Source of the DNA: Polydactylus sextarius
Taxonomy: Eukaryota > Chordata > Actinopteri > Polynemidae
Length of the DNA stretch: 64,000 nucleotides
Assembly: GCA_016801845.1 (NCBI GenBank)
Contig: CM028908.1
Span: forward strand, 22,681,047-22,745,046
Direction: 5' to 3'
Positions 1 through 12,700 of this stretch are shown here, one piece after another. Under the pieces are notes generated by a model. The model was given only the letters and a program-made list of their open reading frames with translations, had not been told where the DNA came from and ran no database searches. Every line of letters begins with the position of its first letter. The stretch's first letter is position 1. Position numbers and translations under genes: made by a program.

Positions 1-2039
1 ACACTGCTAAACTTTTACTAAAATTAAAAGTTAATGGTTGGTATTTTCCACAGGGTATTCCCCCTCAGATAACAGTGACAAGAAACCAGAAAGTTTCGTG
101 AACACATGCGTAGGATCAAAAGAAAAACATCCTGCATTGTGTTGATCACTCGCTCGCCCATTATGAATAATGTTTCAGTACTGATCATCCAATACTGATA
201 AGATTCTTGTTCATTTAGAGATAGAGATCATTTGTGTGTGTGTGTTTTTTTGTTGTTGTTTTTTTAATAGGGAGTTTTCAGGAGTTGATATAACAGCAGC
301 TCATTGTTCTATGTCCAGTTTTACTTCAGTTTTATCTGTTTTTCAGGAATTTCCTAGAAACTGAAAACCAGTTTGTATGTTTGAATATTCAAATAACATA
401 TTAAAATATTAAAACAGGACAGAAAGCATTGTTGACTGATCAAACAAAAGATGCTTGATTCTTATGATTAAAAGGATCCATTCCAATTTTATAACTTTGT
501 AGATGCATTATTCATATTTTTGGCCAGTTGAGGACAGGAGAACATGAATAATTTCCACAGCTAAATAATTACCAAACAGTGTCTTATTTACACATCTATT
601 AACATTGATTTGCTACAATATTATTCACCCTCCTGTGAGTTGAATTGCTCTGATACCAATATAATACTGGATCGCTCTAAAGAAGTAGCCTACACAGGAA
701 GCTGCATTGTGCAACTACTGTTTTAGAACAGCAAGCTGGTAAACACAGTAGAGTAAGATAAGCTGTTAGCAACTCTGCTGTGTGTTGTACTGGAAAGAAT
801 GAAAGTAGGGTCACTGCTAACCAGCTATGTGTTATGTTGTGCTATATAACTGCAGCCACCGATGCTAATCTTTGCTCTATTTTTCTGCTAGCTAGTTAGC
901 AGCTACTGAACTCTGAAATGAAATTACTTTGATATAGCACTTTATTAGCTTTGGTAACTAGATGCACAACTATATCAAAATGCACAGTATTCATAAAGGG
1001 TCAATAGTATCCAGTATTTTTTTTTCTAAATGTTACAGTGGTATTGAATTTGTATTGTTTTCTGTATTGAATGATATGTAAGTTCAGGTTTAAAAACCTG
1101 CACCTGCAGCTATTGATACTAGCAGATATTTGGGTCAAAACAACAACCTAAAAGAGTCACAAAGGCTCAGTGTAACTGATGAAAACTGCAGGAAAAATAC
1201 AGATTTGTGCAGCTTTATGTTAAGTTCAGCAACTGATTTGAATTCACACCAAAGTTGGACAATGATGTGCAACGCTAATTGTTTCTGGAATGATTCCACT
1301 TTTAGGAATCTGGCAGAACCAGGTGTGAGTGTAAACATGGTCAGATGATGCACACCACACCACTTTTGCTAAACACATGATGCTTAGCTTTGAAAGCAAA
1401 ACATAACCTCAGCTGCTTTTGTTTTGAGCTGAACCTGTTGAAGCAGTCGATAATTGTTCGACTCTTTATTAGCAGTTTTTTGGTCACTTTGTTTTACTTT
1501 GCTGAGCCGAACAGCTGCTCTGAGGTCTGTTTTATTGTGATTTCTTCGCAGCGTGTGGCGAGCGCCTATAAAAGCTGTACAACACCGTAGGTGGTCTCGC
1601 AAAGAAAAGAAAAAAAGGGACTCAATCAGATAACCTCATAAGAGGGCAATGCTATTCAAATCATGCAAAACACATATTCTACATGCAGACATGCATATAT
1701 ACACACACACGAGGTCAGGTTCCAGATGGATGCAGTCAGCTGCTGATAGACTTAAGTGTGTGTTTAACTAGATGAGAGCGGTATGGAGGGAAATGATAAC
1801 CTTGACTGGTCTGTATTGTTCTCTCTCTAAGACGCTGAAGGCATTGTTATAAAAAACAACACACAACAAAACAAAATGAAACACGATGTGCTTGTACAAC
1901 ACACACACACCTTGATGAATTCCTGGCTGTCAACGGCTCTGTGGGTTGTTGGGATTCTGTGCATACCTCTGCATTGGGTGACACACATAGGCAGTTTGTG
2001 TGGAGGCGTGTGAAAGCCACCTGTGGCAGCTCTAGAGTC
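1..2039. other. Sequence upstream of sox13, no gene seen
   Basis: No reading frame here looks coding on either strand; the longest are about 72 codons with no recognisable protein content. It is AT-rich sequence with short TG and CA runs, for example near 235-244. A TATAAAAG motif at 1567-1574 sits in a small CpG-containing patch and is the only promoter-like string I noticed. It has no supported downstream exon of its own. Confidence 0.6.
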
Positions 2040-2438
2040 CAGCCTCTGTGGAACGTAGAGGGGAGACCCAGGAATAACTTTCAGCGTGGGACAAAACTCA
2101 GCGTTTAGCCACTACCGCCGCCGCCATCAGCCTGACCCCCCGCCGACGCACAATCAACCCCTCGCCGATTACCAACGACGGGTCGCTGCCGTGTTGGCTA
2201 AACAGTTCACCGCCACCCCCCTCCTCCTCCCTCTCAGTTCTCATTCCTCCCTAAGGCTCTGCAAGAGAAACACACACACGCACACACACACACAAACCTG
2301 AAAATAGCAATCAGACAAGATTAGGCTGATACGGATCCTCGTGGGTGTCGAGCTGCTGCTTTTCTTCCAGCAGTTACTACTGACAACGACGTGTCAAATA
2401 CACGGATATATAATACTGACGAGCAACAACTTGTGCAG
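2040..2438 (+). other. sox13: Candidate non-coding first exon and promoter-proximal region of sox13
   Basis: This is a locally GC- and CpG-rich block, with CCG runs near 2117-2125 and 2150-2170, inside AT-rich surroundings. It ends in a good splice donor, CAG followed by GTAAAA at 2439. The first coding exon of sox13 opens with an acceptor only one base before its ATG, so an upstream untranslated exon must exist. This block is the best candidate for it. The left edge is arbitrary and no transcription start can be defined. The true first exon could also lie outside the window. Confidence 0.35.
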
Positions 2439-2495
2439 GTAAAACCAAAACTGGGTCATTTAAGATTTGGACCTGGACTTGGAAGATTTAGGCCT

Positions 2496-2497
<2 letters not shown>

Positions 2498-2535
<38 letters not shown>

Positions 2536-2559
2536 ACACACACAAACAGACACACACAC
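2498..2559. repeat. (AC)n microsatellite, partly interrupted
   Basis: Perfect AC repeats run to 2530, followed by imperfect units with AACAGACAC interruptions. Confidence 0.95.
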
Positions 2560-2715
2560 TGTGATATCACATTCAAAATCAACAGTAGTCAAGCAGGTGG
2601 CATCAAATGAGTTTGAGTGCTATTGTTCCCCCTACTTGCAGCTGTATTAAATGTGCTACAGGGCAACTGTGTGAAATGGATTTGTTTTATGATTCAGAGT
2701 TTGACTGCACATGCA

Positions 2716-2762
2716 TGCACACACACACACACACATACCACATACACACACACACATACACT
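2716..2762. repeat. Imperfect (CA)n microsatellite
   Basis: CA repeats are interrupted by ATACCACATA-type units. Confidence 0.9.
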
Positions 2763-4201
2763 CAAAGGTATAAATACACACACCTCCACACACAGTTTGC
2801 ACAGGTTTAGAGCTTTGGCAGGCAGGTGGCTTTGTGTTGAAATGTAGCAGCAACATTATGATGCATCTGGCAAAACAGTATCTGGAAGTATTTCTTTTTT
2901 TTTTTTTTTTTTTTTTTGTCATGTTCCTGATTTGAGCCAAACTCAATGAAATTGTTATATGAGTGTGTTTCTACTTATTGATGAAGATGCACACCTGGTT
3001 TAACTTTACCTGGTTTTTAACTTTTATAATTGAATCTTGTAGAAGACGGGAGCTGCTGAGGAACCGCTGCCTCAATCAGTTAGTTTGTTTATGTTACTCT
3101 GTGGTAATTGTACTTAAGTAAAGGATCTAAATCCGTCTTAACCACTGAAAGTCACACAGTAACACAAACACACTCATCAATGGAGGCAGCACCACTCATG
3201 TGTACATGACTACAGGGTAAAATTACTGTTTCTGTGCATGGACTCAGTCAAAACAGCTGTTTCTGGTTAAACAAAACAAGATTTTACTTTTTAACAAAAA
3301 ATGATGGCAGATACAAAGCTTAAAAAGATCATTTGAATGAGTAATATGTCATCTTTGTGAGAACTTGTCTATATTTAGTTCTGTTTTAAATTCTATTTTA
3401 TTATATTCTTTAGTTTTCAATCTATATCTATCTATATTCCCTCTGTACTTGAGCTGCTGTGACACCTGAGTTTCCCCTACTGGAATCTAAAGATATGTCT
3501 GATCTTATCCTATCTTGACCACTAATAGCATTATAGAGTTTGCATCATGTGCTATTGGCAGGTGCAGGATAAACAATCACCAACTGTCAGTTTGAGCTTT
3601 GCTAAGATGTGTAACATCACACCAGATTCATGTGCCAGTGAACAAACACATAAAGACATAAACACAGTCATAAACTAAACCAGGTTTTTAAGGTTTTTAA
3701 GTAAACAATCAGGTCTGTCAGGCCTCGAGGATGCAGACAGTGGGCTTTGGTCAGGGCTGTTTAGTCACAATAAAACCGTGAATCTTTAATTGTAAAGGTT
3801 TTTATCGCAAAAGAACAGACTGATAGTGTTGAGTTGTTGCACGAAAACACATCAACAACTCATATGACCTGCCGCAGGTTCAGTGCCAGCCAGAGCTTGT
3901 CTCTGTTGTTGTTTTGAACTCACTCTTGTGTTGCACTACTTAAGTTTTGATTCATCACTTCCCCTGGAAAAGATTTCCAGCTAGTGACCGCGAAGAGGTC
4001 GAATTCATTGTTTCTTTTTGTTTGGAGGAGACGGCGTGGCCTCGACTGTTTTCGCTTTTAAGTCTTAGCTGCGTTTGGTTTCATTGTGCGTTGTTAAACA
4101 CACATACACGTACACACGAATATACATCACTGAGGTTTGGAGCCTCAGACCCTGGCAGACAGGTGGCTTTGTTCAGAAACACAGTGTGCAGGCTGGGTGA
4201 G

Positions 4202-4412
4202 CTGGGTGAAGTGCTGGGAGGGGGGAGAGCTCTAATCATTATTATGCTTTCCGCAGAACGGTGGCGCTCCGCATTTTTTTGCCGTGTTCCCGAGTTGGTC
4301 GGCACATTCCGCTGGCATTGTTATCCGGCCTGTTTCCTGCGGCCGGCGGCTTTTGTCAGCCTCTCCCCCATTGTCCCGGCTTCCTTTGTTCCCTGGCTCC
4401 AACAATGGCTTT
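4202..4412 (+). promoter_or_regulatory. GC-rich block with clustered SOX-type motifs, candidate enhancer
   Basis: Within about 95 bp there are five strings resembling the SOX core (A/T)(A/T)CAA(A/T)G or its complement: CATTGTTA at 4316-4323, CTTTTGT at 4350-4356, CCATTGTCC at 4368-4376, CCTTTGTT at 4383-4390 and AACAATGG at 4401-4408. The block is clearly more GC-rich than its surroundings and lies upstream of the sox13 coding exons. It has no sustained protein-like frame. The enhancer role and any autoregulation by Sox13 are inference. Confidence 0.35.
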
Positions 4413-4528
4413 TTTTCTGCCTCTTTATATATATGTGCACTTTTTGCCCTTGTGTGTTCTGTTTGTTTTGTTCTGCTGTCTGCTGTGTTTTTCTTTCCTT
4501 CTGCTGCAGAGCTGGGAAATAACATGCG

Positions 4529-4532
<4 letters not shown>

Positions 4533-4568
<36 letters not shown>
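4533..4568. repeat. (CA)n microsatellite
   Basis: About 18 uninterrupted CA units. Confidence 0.97.
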
Positions 4569-4569
<1 letters not shown>

Positions 4570-6574
4570 CTCCGAGTTGATTTGTTCAAGTTCACTGTGG
4601 TTCAAACCTCTCACTCAACCTGTCCTTTCTACATTTCTACCCCCTCCCATGTTTGTCTCCCTCCTATTATTTACTGTCACACACTCAGACAATAAGCATC
4701 TTTGACTTTAGGTGGTGGTAACACAAGCAGCATCTAACCTTTGACCATGACTTCAATTGCGACCTAAATCAGTGGCTCTTATTCTGAAAGACACACGTCA
4801 CGCACCAGAGATCCCTCCCACCCACAGACACACACATGATGTAATGTGATTCTGGATTCCAGTCATGTCAATATTAGGTACCATCAGTGGAATCACCATT
4901 CTTATAAAGTCCGCCACAGTCAATGCAGTCTTTATTTTTTAATATTGAGTGTTCTATTATCATATCATATGTTAACCATCTGCTAGATTGCTGTCTAGTA
5001 AATCCTATACAGACGTTTCACACTAAAATAGTCCATATAATCCATAATCACTCCCTTTGCAGGTAGACTTTTATTGTGAAATGGCCACAGGAAGTGTTTT
5101 AAGTTTCATTCCATCACAACAACCGAAGAAACCAGCAAAGTAACGACAAATGGAGAAAAAAAAAAAGTTAATTCAGCTCTAAAGAACAACTCTGCATCGA
5201 AGTTGTGAGGATAACAGGACTCCATTGTTACACTGATGAAGATTAGATATGGAAATTATGGAGGATTTACCTCTGGTTCCGTTTTGCTCTTCTTATCTCT
5301 GCTTTCTCAGAAACCATAGCAACAAGCACTGCCCACACTGGCATCTAAACATTTTGATGTTGACAGTTTTTTTAAATGATGGTCAAGGTGCTTATTCACA
5401 TTAAGGGTCTTGGGTCTACATTAGCAAAGTGGTGCCTCTTGCAAACTAGTTCTCCTGGCCAACAGCCAGTCCTATGGTTGTTAAAACATGAAAAACTGGT
5501 TTGAGTATGGCTGCTGGCTCTCAAAATACCTTGATGGATGACAAGAATGAACCTCTGATACCAAGATGCAGAGTGAATTTATGTAGATGTTACCGGGAGG
5601 AGATGTATTTGAAAATGTAAACGTCTCAATCAGTTGGAGATCATTGTCCACAGAACTCTTTCCTCCTGCACACTCTGCAAAGGTGCCATCCCTCGTCTAA
5701 ACCAAAGTATTTTGAATATGTGTCTACCTTTGTGTGAAGGCATCTATAAACAGGGTCGGATTCCTAAGATATTATAATGTAAGAAAAGGCTTTTGTTTGT
5801 AAGGGACTGTGAGAAACAGTGCCAGAGAGAGACAGTCAACCATGCTCAACATTTGGAGCTTTACAACTTTACAACTGTTACTCTTTTTAGAGGAGTTTTT
5901 TATTTTAATGTCCTTGAGAAAATGTACATTATTCTGAAGATCTCATAGAAACCATGACTCTATTTACGGCAACTTTAGTCAGTTGACTCACTCCATATAA
6001 AATGGGTTATCCTTTAATTTGGTCTGATATTGATGTTGATTTGTTCCTGTTGACTTGTTGAGAATCCCCTGACTCCCCCTCTAGTGCCACCAACAGACAC
6101 TCATCTAGTGATCAACATCTATCAAAAACAGAAATTCACAATTCCTGTTCATTAAGAATCATCAGCTTTAACTTATTCAACTAAGATGGTGACTTCGGTT
6201 GATAATATAAGTACCACTGCAATGCCTGAGGAGCTGTCAACGTGGCTATGGATTCTCAGTCTTGTCACCATTGGCTCCAACTAAATTTTTTCCTCAAGTT
6301 TTCCTCATGTTTTCATTGTTTTGTTTTGTATTTTGAGGTAACAAAGGGACATTATCATATTGTCAATTTGATAAATTCTTAGACAAAACATTGTCCAGAC
6401 AGATCGTGTAGGTCATATTTGTTTGTCTATTCCATAAATTCCCCTGGTTTATCTTGACTGTTGGTCTTTGCTGGAATGATATCAACCACCAAATCAAATT
6501 TGACATGGCCACGAGCCAAACCTCCTTTACCCATATGACACCAGGTTTTGTTTGCTGTGTTTGTCTTTCACTAG

Positions 6575-6791
6575 AATGGTTGAACCCAGCCCTCCAGCGC
6601 TGCACCTCCTCTCTGGTGGAGATGTCAGCATGGCAGGTGTTGGTGTCAAAGTAGAAAAAGACGAGACATGCGAAGGAACTGGAGTCATTACCAGCACTGA
6701 ACCTCCTAAAACATCTCCATCACGTGACTGGTCAGGAAATCAGCCACTGGAAGCCCGCCAACTGACCCCACCACTGTCCCGCTCCCCCTCG
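6575..6791 (+). CDS. sox13: sox13 coding exon 1 with start codon
   Basis: The acceptor CTTTCACTAG is followed by A and then ATG at 6576. The exon encodes 72 residues containing GVGVKVEKDE, which parallels the lysine/glutamate stretch near the human SOX13 N-terminus. That stretch contains the sumoylation-type VKVE string. A second in-frame ATG lies at 6630. The donor GTAAGA follows in phase 0. Upstream in-frame sequence is intronic, so the ATG at 6576 is the natural choice, but an alternative 5' exon cannot be excluded. Confidence 0.85.
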
Positions 6792-9700
6792 GTAAGATTT
6801 TAACCAAAGGTTTGAAAAAACAAGACAGGTTTAAGAACACGGGTAAATTAAAGTTGAGGTGTGATTCTTTGGGAGTTCATGTTCTCCCTTTTCTGTGTCT
6901 TGACAGGAGGGCTCTCCAGGTAAGGAGCTGCCTCACAGGCAAAGCCCCATGGGACTGAAGGAAGTCAGAACTCACAATCGACCAGAGGGACAGTCAAGCT
7001 TCAGGGAAGGTCTGTCTAAACTCTTAACTTGGTCTCTCAGTCAACCTCATTTTGTCCTCTGCAGTGCCAGGACTGGCATTGGCAGAGTTGTCAAGAAATC
7101 ACACATTTAAGTGCCATGCTCTTTGATGCCATACAAAACAGGAAAAACGAATATCTCCCATTTGCATCATTGAAAGCATAACTCCTACTACACTGATGAT
7201 GCCCGTTAAAATGTTCTGAATAGTTATAAGAGATCAGTAGAACCATAGCCTTAACACAAGGTCCACAGTCCAGGGCTTACCCCACCTCTCCAATGGATAG
7301 ATGGATGGATGGATGGATGGATGGATGGATGGATGGATGGATGGATGGATGGATGGATGGATGGATGGATGGATGGATGGATGTCTTGCTGTTTAGGGTC
7401 AAATGACAAAAGTATTGCATAAAGACAGAGTGTTTCAATTGATTTTAATAAAACAACCTTAGCCAATAGCCAATTGAAACAATGGTTTAACCTAGTTTAT
7501 ATCATATTTAATCATATTTTATTTTAATATAAACCACACATTTGTTTCTTTTCACTATCTGAAGTGAAGCTGATGCAGTTGTTGCAGTTTCATACCTGTT
7601 TTTTTTCTACAGCCATCATCAGAACGAGCAGCTGTAAAGCTACTTGCAATTGGATCTGCACTTAGTTCACCATGTGAAACATTTGTATCGTTGTGGCTAC
7701 ACAGTCTGTCTCCTTTATTGCACCTCAGCTTTATCTCCTTCTATGGGAGTCTTTCTCTTTTACCCACCCACTGTATATACATGTCCATACAATTTTCTCG
7801 CCGACCAGGCTTTTACGACTCCATATCTTATGTGTTTAAGTGCACTACATTCTGCTGCTATTCAGCATTAAACAATGCAGTCTGCTGAAAATCGATGCAT
7901 AGAAGTGACGATTTGTCTAGCGAAGCGAGGGTGTTGTTTGGCTCCTGAATGGGTTTGGGGGGATCGGGGTGCTTTTTTTTTCTTGTCTGATTTCGTTCGG
8001 TCCCTCACATATAGAGTAAAAGGCTACTCCCTAAGCCGCTCCTGAGACTCTCCCTGCCCTCAAGTCTTTCAACAGCCCACGCTCCTTGCCTTAAAATTTT
8101 CTCAAAATCTCCCCACTAGCTGACCTTGGATTGTTCTCTGTCCAAATATTGATCCACTCAAACACTCAAAACTTCTCCCAGACGCGCAAACAACCTCTGC
8201 CCTTCGGCACCTCAAATGTCTTCTTCAATCAATGCCATTAGGAAGGCAGAGGAGAGGCTGAGAAAGAGCTGTAGTTTGGTGTCAGATGGATTTTATTTGA
8301 CAGAATATATTTTTCATGCCATCTAGTGCAGCTTAGTGCAGTTCTGCTGAGCACCTCTTGTGTCCTGTTAACAGTAATGCCTACCATTGAGAAGCTTCTG
8401 CATGCTGATTGGAAGGAGAAACTTCTGGATAAAACCACAGTGGGTTCAGGACAATTGAAAGGTCAGACTTTACCAACACTATTTACACTTTATATAGAAA
8501 TATTAGCAGAATATTTCTGTTAGATGGTGCAGATATCTGCTTGATATTTTTGTTTGTCATAATCAACTCTTGCTTTGTAAGATGAATAATGTGTTATGAA
8601 CATTGCACTTTTAAAAAGCAACACCTGGCTGCTGTACATTGCACAGTAGATCATGTTAAAGGTTTCAGTTTGTGCTTCTTTCAAAATCAGGACATATTGA
8701 GGCAAGAAACACTCACAACTGGAGAAAACTGTCAAATAACCAAATAACAAACATTCACAAACTAATGTTTAGAGAAACTCAGTGTTGATAACTGTTTTCT
8801 TTGTCCCACTGTCATAAGCACCCTCAGGTATTCTATAGGACAGAGGTACCAAGTAAAAAAGACCAAGAAAAAGTACCAGTTCAGTACCTCAGATCAGGGG
8901 GAGTTGGTTAAAATACAGACAGAAGTTCTGAAATAACAATGCTGTTCAGTTGTACAAAAAGTTAATCAACTATCATGAACTAAGCAAAAAGAGTGACTGT
9001 GGTCAGAGTTTTCAGAATAAAACCACAGTGAAAACAGAAATGTGTGATTTGGGCATTTAGCCTCAAGTCATTATCCTACTAATTTGGCCAGCCTTTCTAC
9101 TCTTTTAATTTTTAATTAACTTGTAAATTTAGCAAGTTATAAAAAAAATCTCATTAGTAAAAAAAAGTGCTTTCCTTGTTGTTGTTTTACATAGTACAAT
9201 CAAATGTTCAAATCTCAACCCAGACAACCTTATCTACCATGTCTCATCCACTCTGTATTAATATGAAAATGATATGACAGGTAAATGATATTTGTTTAGG
9301 GAGGTGTAACAAAAGTCTGAGCTCTGTATTTGCAGTATGAAATATCTGAGCTTGAGCATTTCTATAGAAAAATGACCCTCTGACTCTCCTCTCCAGGTAC
9401 CCCAGAGTCTCTGGCGGAGAAGGAGCTCCAGTTGCTGACGATGATCAACCAGCTGAGCGGTTTGAGGGAGCAGCTACTGGGAGCCCACTCAGAGCAGAGG
9501 AACATGGCCGCCCTGCTGCTGGAGAAGCAGCAGCAGCAGATGGAGTTGGCGCGGCAGCAGCAGGAGCAGGTATCACTCAGAGCCCAGGCACCCTATCATC
9601 AAAATATACAAATTTCAAAACAAATGAATGCACCTGTCTTGTCTTATCTTGATTTTAAAAAAAAAACAAAACAAAACAAAAACTATAGTGAGTCTAACAG

Positions 9701-12700
9701 TCAGAAACACAGGAAAAGTCTTTGTGTTTATGAAGAAAACTAGGCAAATTAGATGGATAGATTATAGAGGCAATGTCAAATTTACATATGAAGACACAGT
9801 TGCATTCACACAATGACTCTCATTGTGTGTTTTTTTGTAATTCACCACTACATGACTTATTTTGGTTATTTATTATTTATTTATATGTGGGTATTAATTT
9901 ACAATTAATGCAACAGAGTTAAAAACATTTTGATGTGTGTCATTCAATACATTCTCCGTGTCAATATCATGTACGAACACTAATCCAACATGTAACTAAA
10001 GCATTCGGAGTATGGTATGAGGTTTGTCTGCATTATAAAGGCGGCAGGCTATTGTAGCTGCAAAATCAGTGGTATTCCCCTTAACCAAAAGAGTTTCTCT
10101 GCAATCTTGGATCACCTCCCTGATAAAGTCAACAACTCCTCGAAACATTGGATAGCAAGACCCCAAACCACAACCAGGTGCTAAGTAGGTTGAGATGTTC
10201 AAAACTGGATTCACTGAGAATGTTTATCAGTGACAGTTTGACAGATGCGCTTCGAGCTTCAGACTTAGAAATGCAACAAATCAGGTTTTTGTCTCAGCAA
10301 TGTTGTTTGTGTTTATACCACATCACTTCATATCGCATCACATGTGTGAACAATGAACATGTGTTGTGTTTCAGATCGCTAAGCAGCAGCAGCAACTGAT
10401 CCAGCAGCAGCACAAGATCAACCTGCTACAGCAGCAGATCCAGGTCAGCTCCTCTCAAGACCTTTCACGTGTCGCCACACGCTCCAGCGTGGGATGAAGT
10501 TTCAAATTCACACACAAATGAGGCGAGAACTTTTATGTAACAGGTATTTTTTCTTGCCTTGTCCCAGCAGGTGAACATGCCCTATGTGATGATCCGGCTT
10601 TCCACCCCAACACCCAACCGCTCCCGGTCAACTCTGACCCACAGATGACACTGCCTCTGCAACCAATCCCCTGCAAGCCAGGTTAGTCATTGTACTAGGA
10701 AAGAGATTTCAAATGTTTTGTATTAAATCAAAATTATTACATGCAACTTACAATATATTCAGTCAAAAAGACTTTGTGCTTGAAAATAAAAAGCTATTGT
10801 GGTATCACAGTTCAGTCTAGGATGGATTCTCAATTCAAAAGTGTAGATTCAATAGAAAAATGAAGAAATAGTTTCCCGCTCTCATCCCAATGAACTGCTC
10901 ATCCTCACATTTTTAGTCCTTTATTAAAACCACTGCAGAGGAAGATGATGAAATGAAAATGAAAAGTGTGACAAATTTGTCAAATTTGAAATGAACAGAT
11001 CCTTTCGTTTGACACCGGGTGAGACAGATCACTCATCAAACTCCACTCTGCTGATTTTAGTTTTGTCAAAATATTTTTTCCTTCATCAGCTGTGTCATAA
11101 ATGTACTTACACCATTCTTCTCTGAGATGACTGTTATAGATAAGAAATGTGACGCTTACGTGATCTGCCCTTAAAAACGAGAAGCTACGAGAAGCTTTTT
11201 TGATAAGGCATGTGTTGTTCCACAGGCCACTGAGATGATTAAACATGACTCTGGAGGAGGCTTTGAGTTCAATGATTTGATCTGGCACCAAACACAACAC
11301 AGTTGTTTCTAATATGATAACATAGGATTTTACATCATCGTTGCATTTAAAATCATTGCCACACAGATCATTTTATCTTCCATTATAACATAGCAAATTA
11401 AGTGGTAGAATTAGTCAGTTTATCTTAGAAAATAATTTACCAGGAATGTATAGTAATGTGTAATGTGCACATTTGATTAACCAACATGCTGTGTTGAATC
11501 AGATTGAAAGACTTAAATCAGCTGAAGCATTTCTGATGGGTCGAGGTAATGTTCTTCATTCTTTTCAGTCTTTAATAATCATTTGATAACCCTCCAAGGT
11601 TCCTCTCACTAGGACATCAGTGCTGAGAACGCAGGAGTTTGCCACTTCTTTCAAAGCTCATTCTTTCAAACACCGTAATGAATGAAGAGTGTTCACTTAA
11701 ACATACAGTATTTGACAATGACTGTGTTCTTTGAAGGCCAGAAACTTTGTGCTTGAAAGTTGTTGCCGTACATGACGATCTGTTGGTCGGCATCCATCTT
11801 CTGACTCGAGTGTTTTTTGTTATTTTTTTGTTTTTTTGTTTTTTTTTAGAAACTTAAACGTATCTGTGCACTTCAACTCAAGGCCTTTTTTATTGAAAAT
11901 GGAAAGGCATCAGTAAGATACAAATGCAGACTTAAGTTGAACAATATGGCTGATAGTACCTTTCATAAGTGTATGCTTGTACAGTTAGCAGGCTATAGAG
12001 GCCACAGCTTTGAAAGCCGGAGCTTTGTGCAGTTGTGCTTTCACGAGTCTTAAAAGCTGTGCTTGTGGGTGACCTTGTCTTCTCTCTCTTTTCAAACCAA
12101 ACTGACACAAGGTCAGTCTTTAAAACATTGTAGATGCGATTTAAGGATAGCCATTCATTTGCTTTCTTTATTTCAAGAAAAATGTGAGTATGTGAGTAAG
12201 TGCTTTAGAATGTTTTGACAGAAGAATGTTTTAAAAAATAAAAAATAAAATAAAAGGAAGTGTTGCGGAAGAGGCCAGCTTTAGCCAGAAATTCAAAGTT
12301 GTTCTTTCTTTGATTCGGATCGAGAGTAGCTGCTACGCCGTTTAATTTCCGGCAGGCAGTGTTTTCTATTTGTTTGCTTATTTGCATGTAACCTAACTAT
12401 CAATTGAACATTGTATTCATTGAGACAGTTTCCCTGGAAGAACAAAATTAATGCTTCCTTTTGAGCCATACTGAGAATTATGTTTGTCCTATAGCTAATG
12501 CTATGCAAAACAATCTCAACCCATGCTAAAAAAAAATAAAAAAAATAAAATTACCCATCAAATGCAAATTAAGAAAAAACATTTAAGAAAAAAACATGTA
12601 GCCTAGTGCTGACTGAACTGCTCTATCTAGGTCACAAGGTGTGGTTGTGTTAATGTTTCCATATGTCTCACAATTTACCATTTATGGTATCAAATCTGAA

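Larger units (their letters stand above)
2439..6574 (+). other. sox13: Putative first intron of sox13
   Basis: There is no convincing coding content. It contains CA microsatellites, a run of T at 2893-2917, and a GC-rich block with SOX-type motifs listed separately. The remainder is AT-rich sequence with no structure I can name. Confidence 0.45.

Noticed and set aside
2656..2946. Open frames across CA/TG and poly-T repeats (also at 4232-4614, 14768-15280, 50262-50552, 62666-63224)
   Set aside because: They are produced by dinucleotide or homopolymer repeats read through in several frames.
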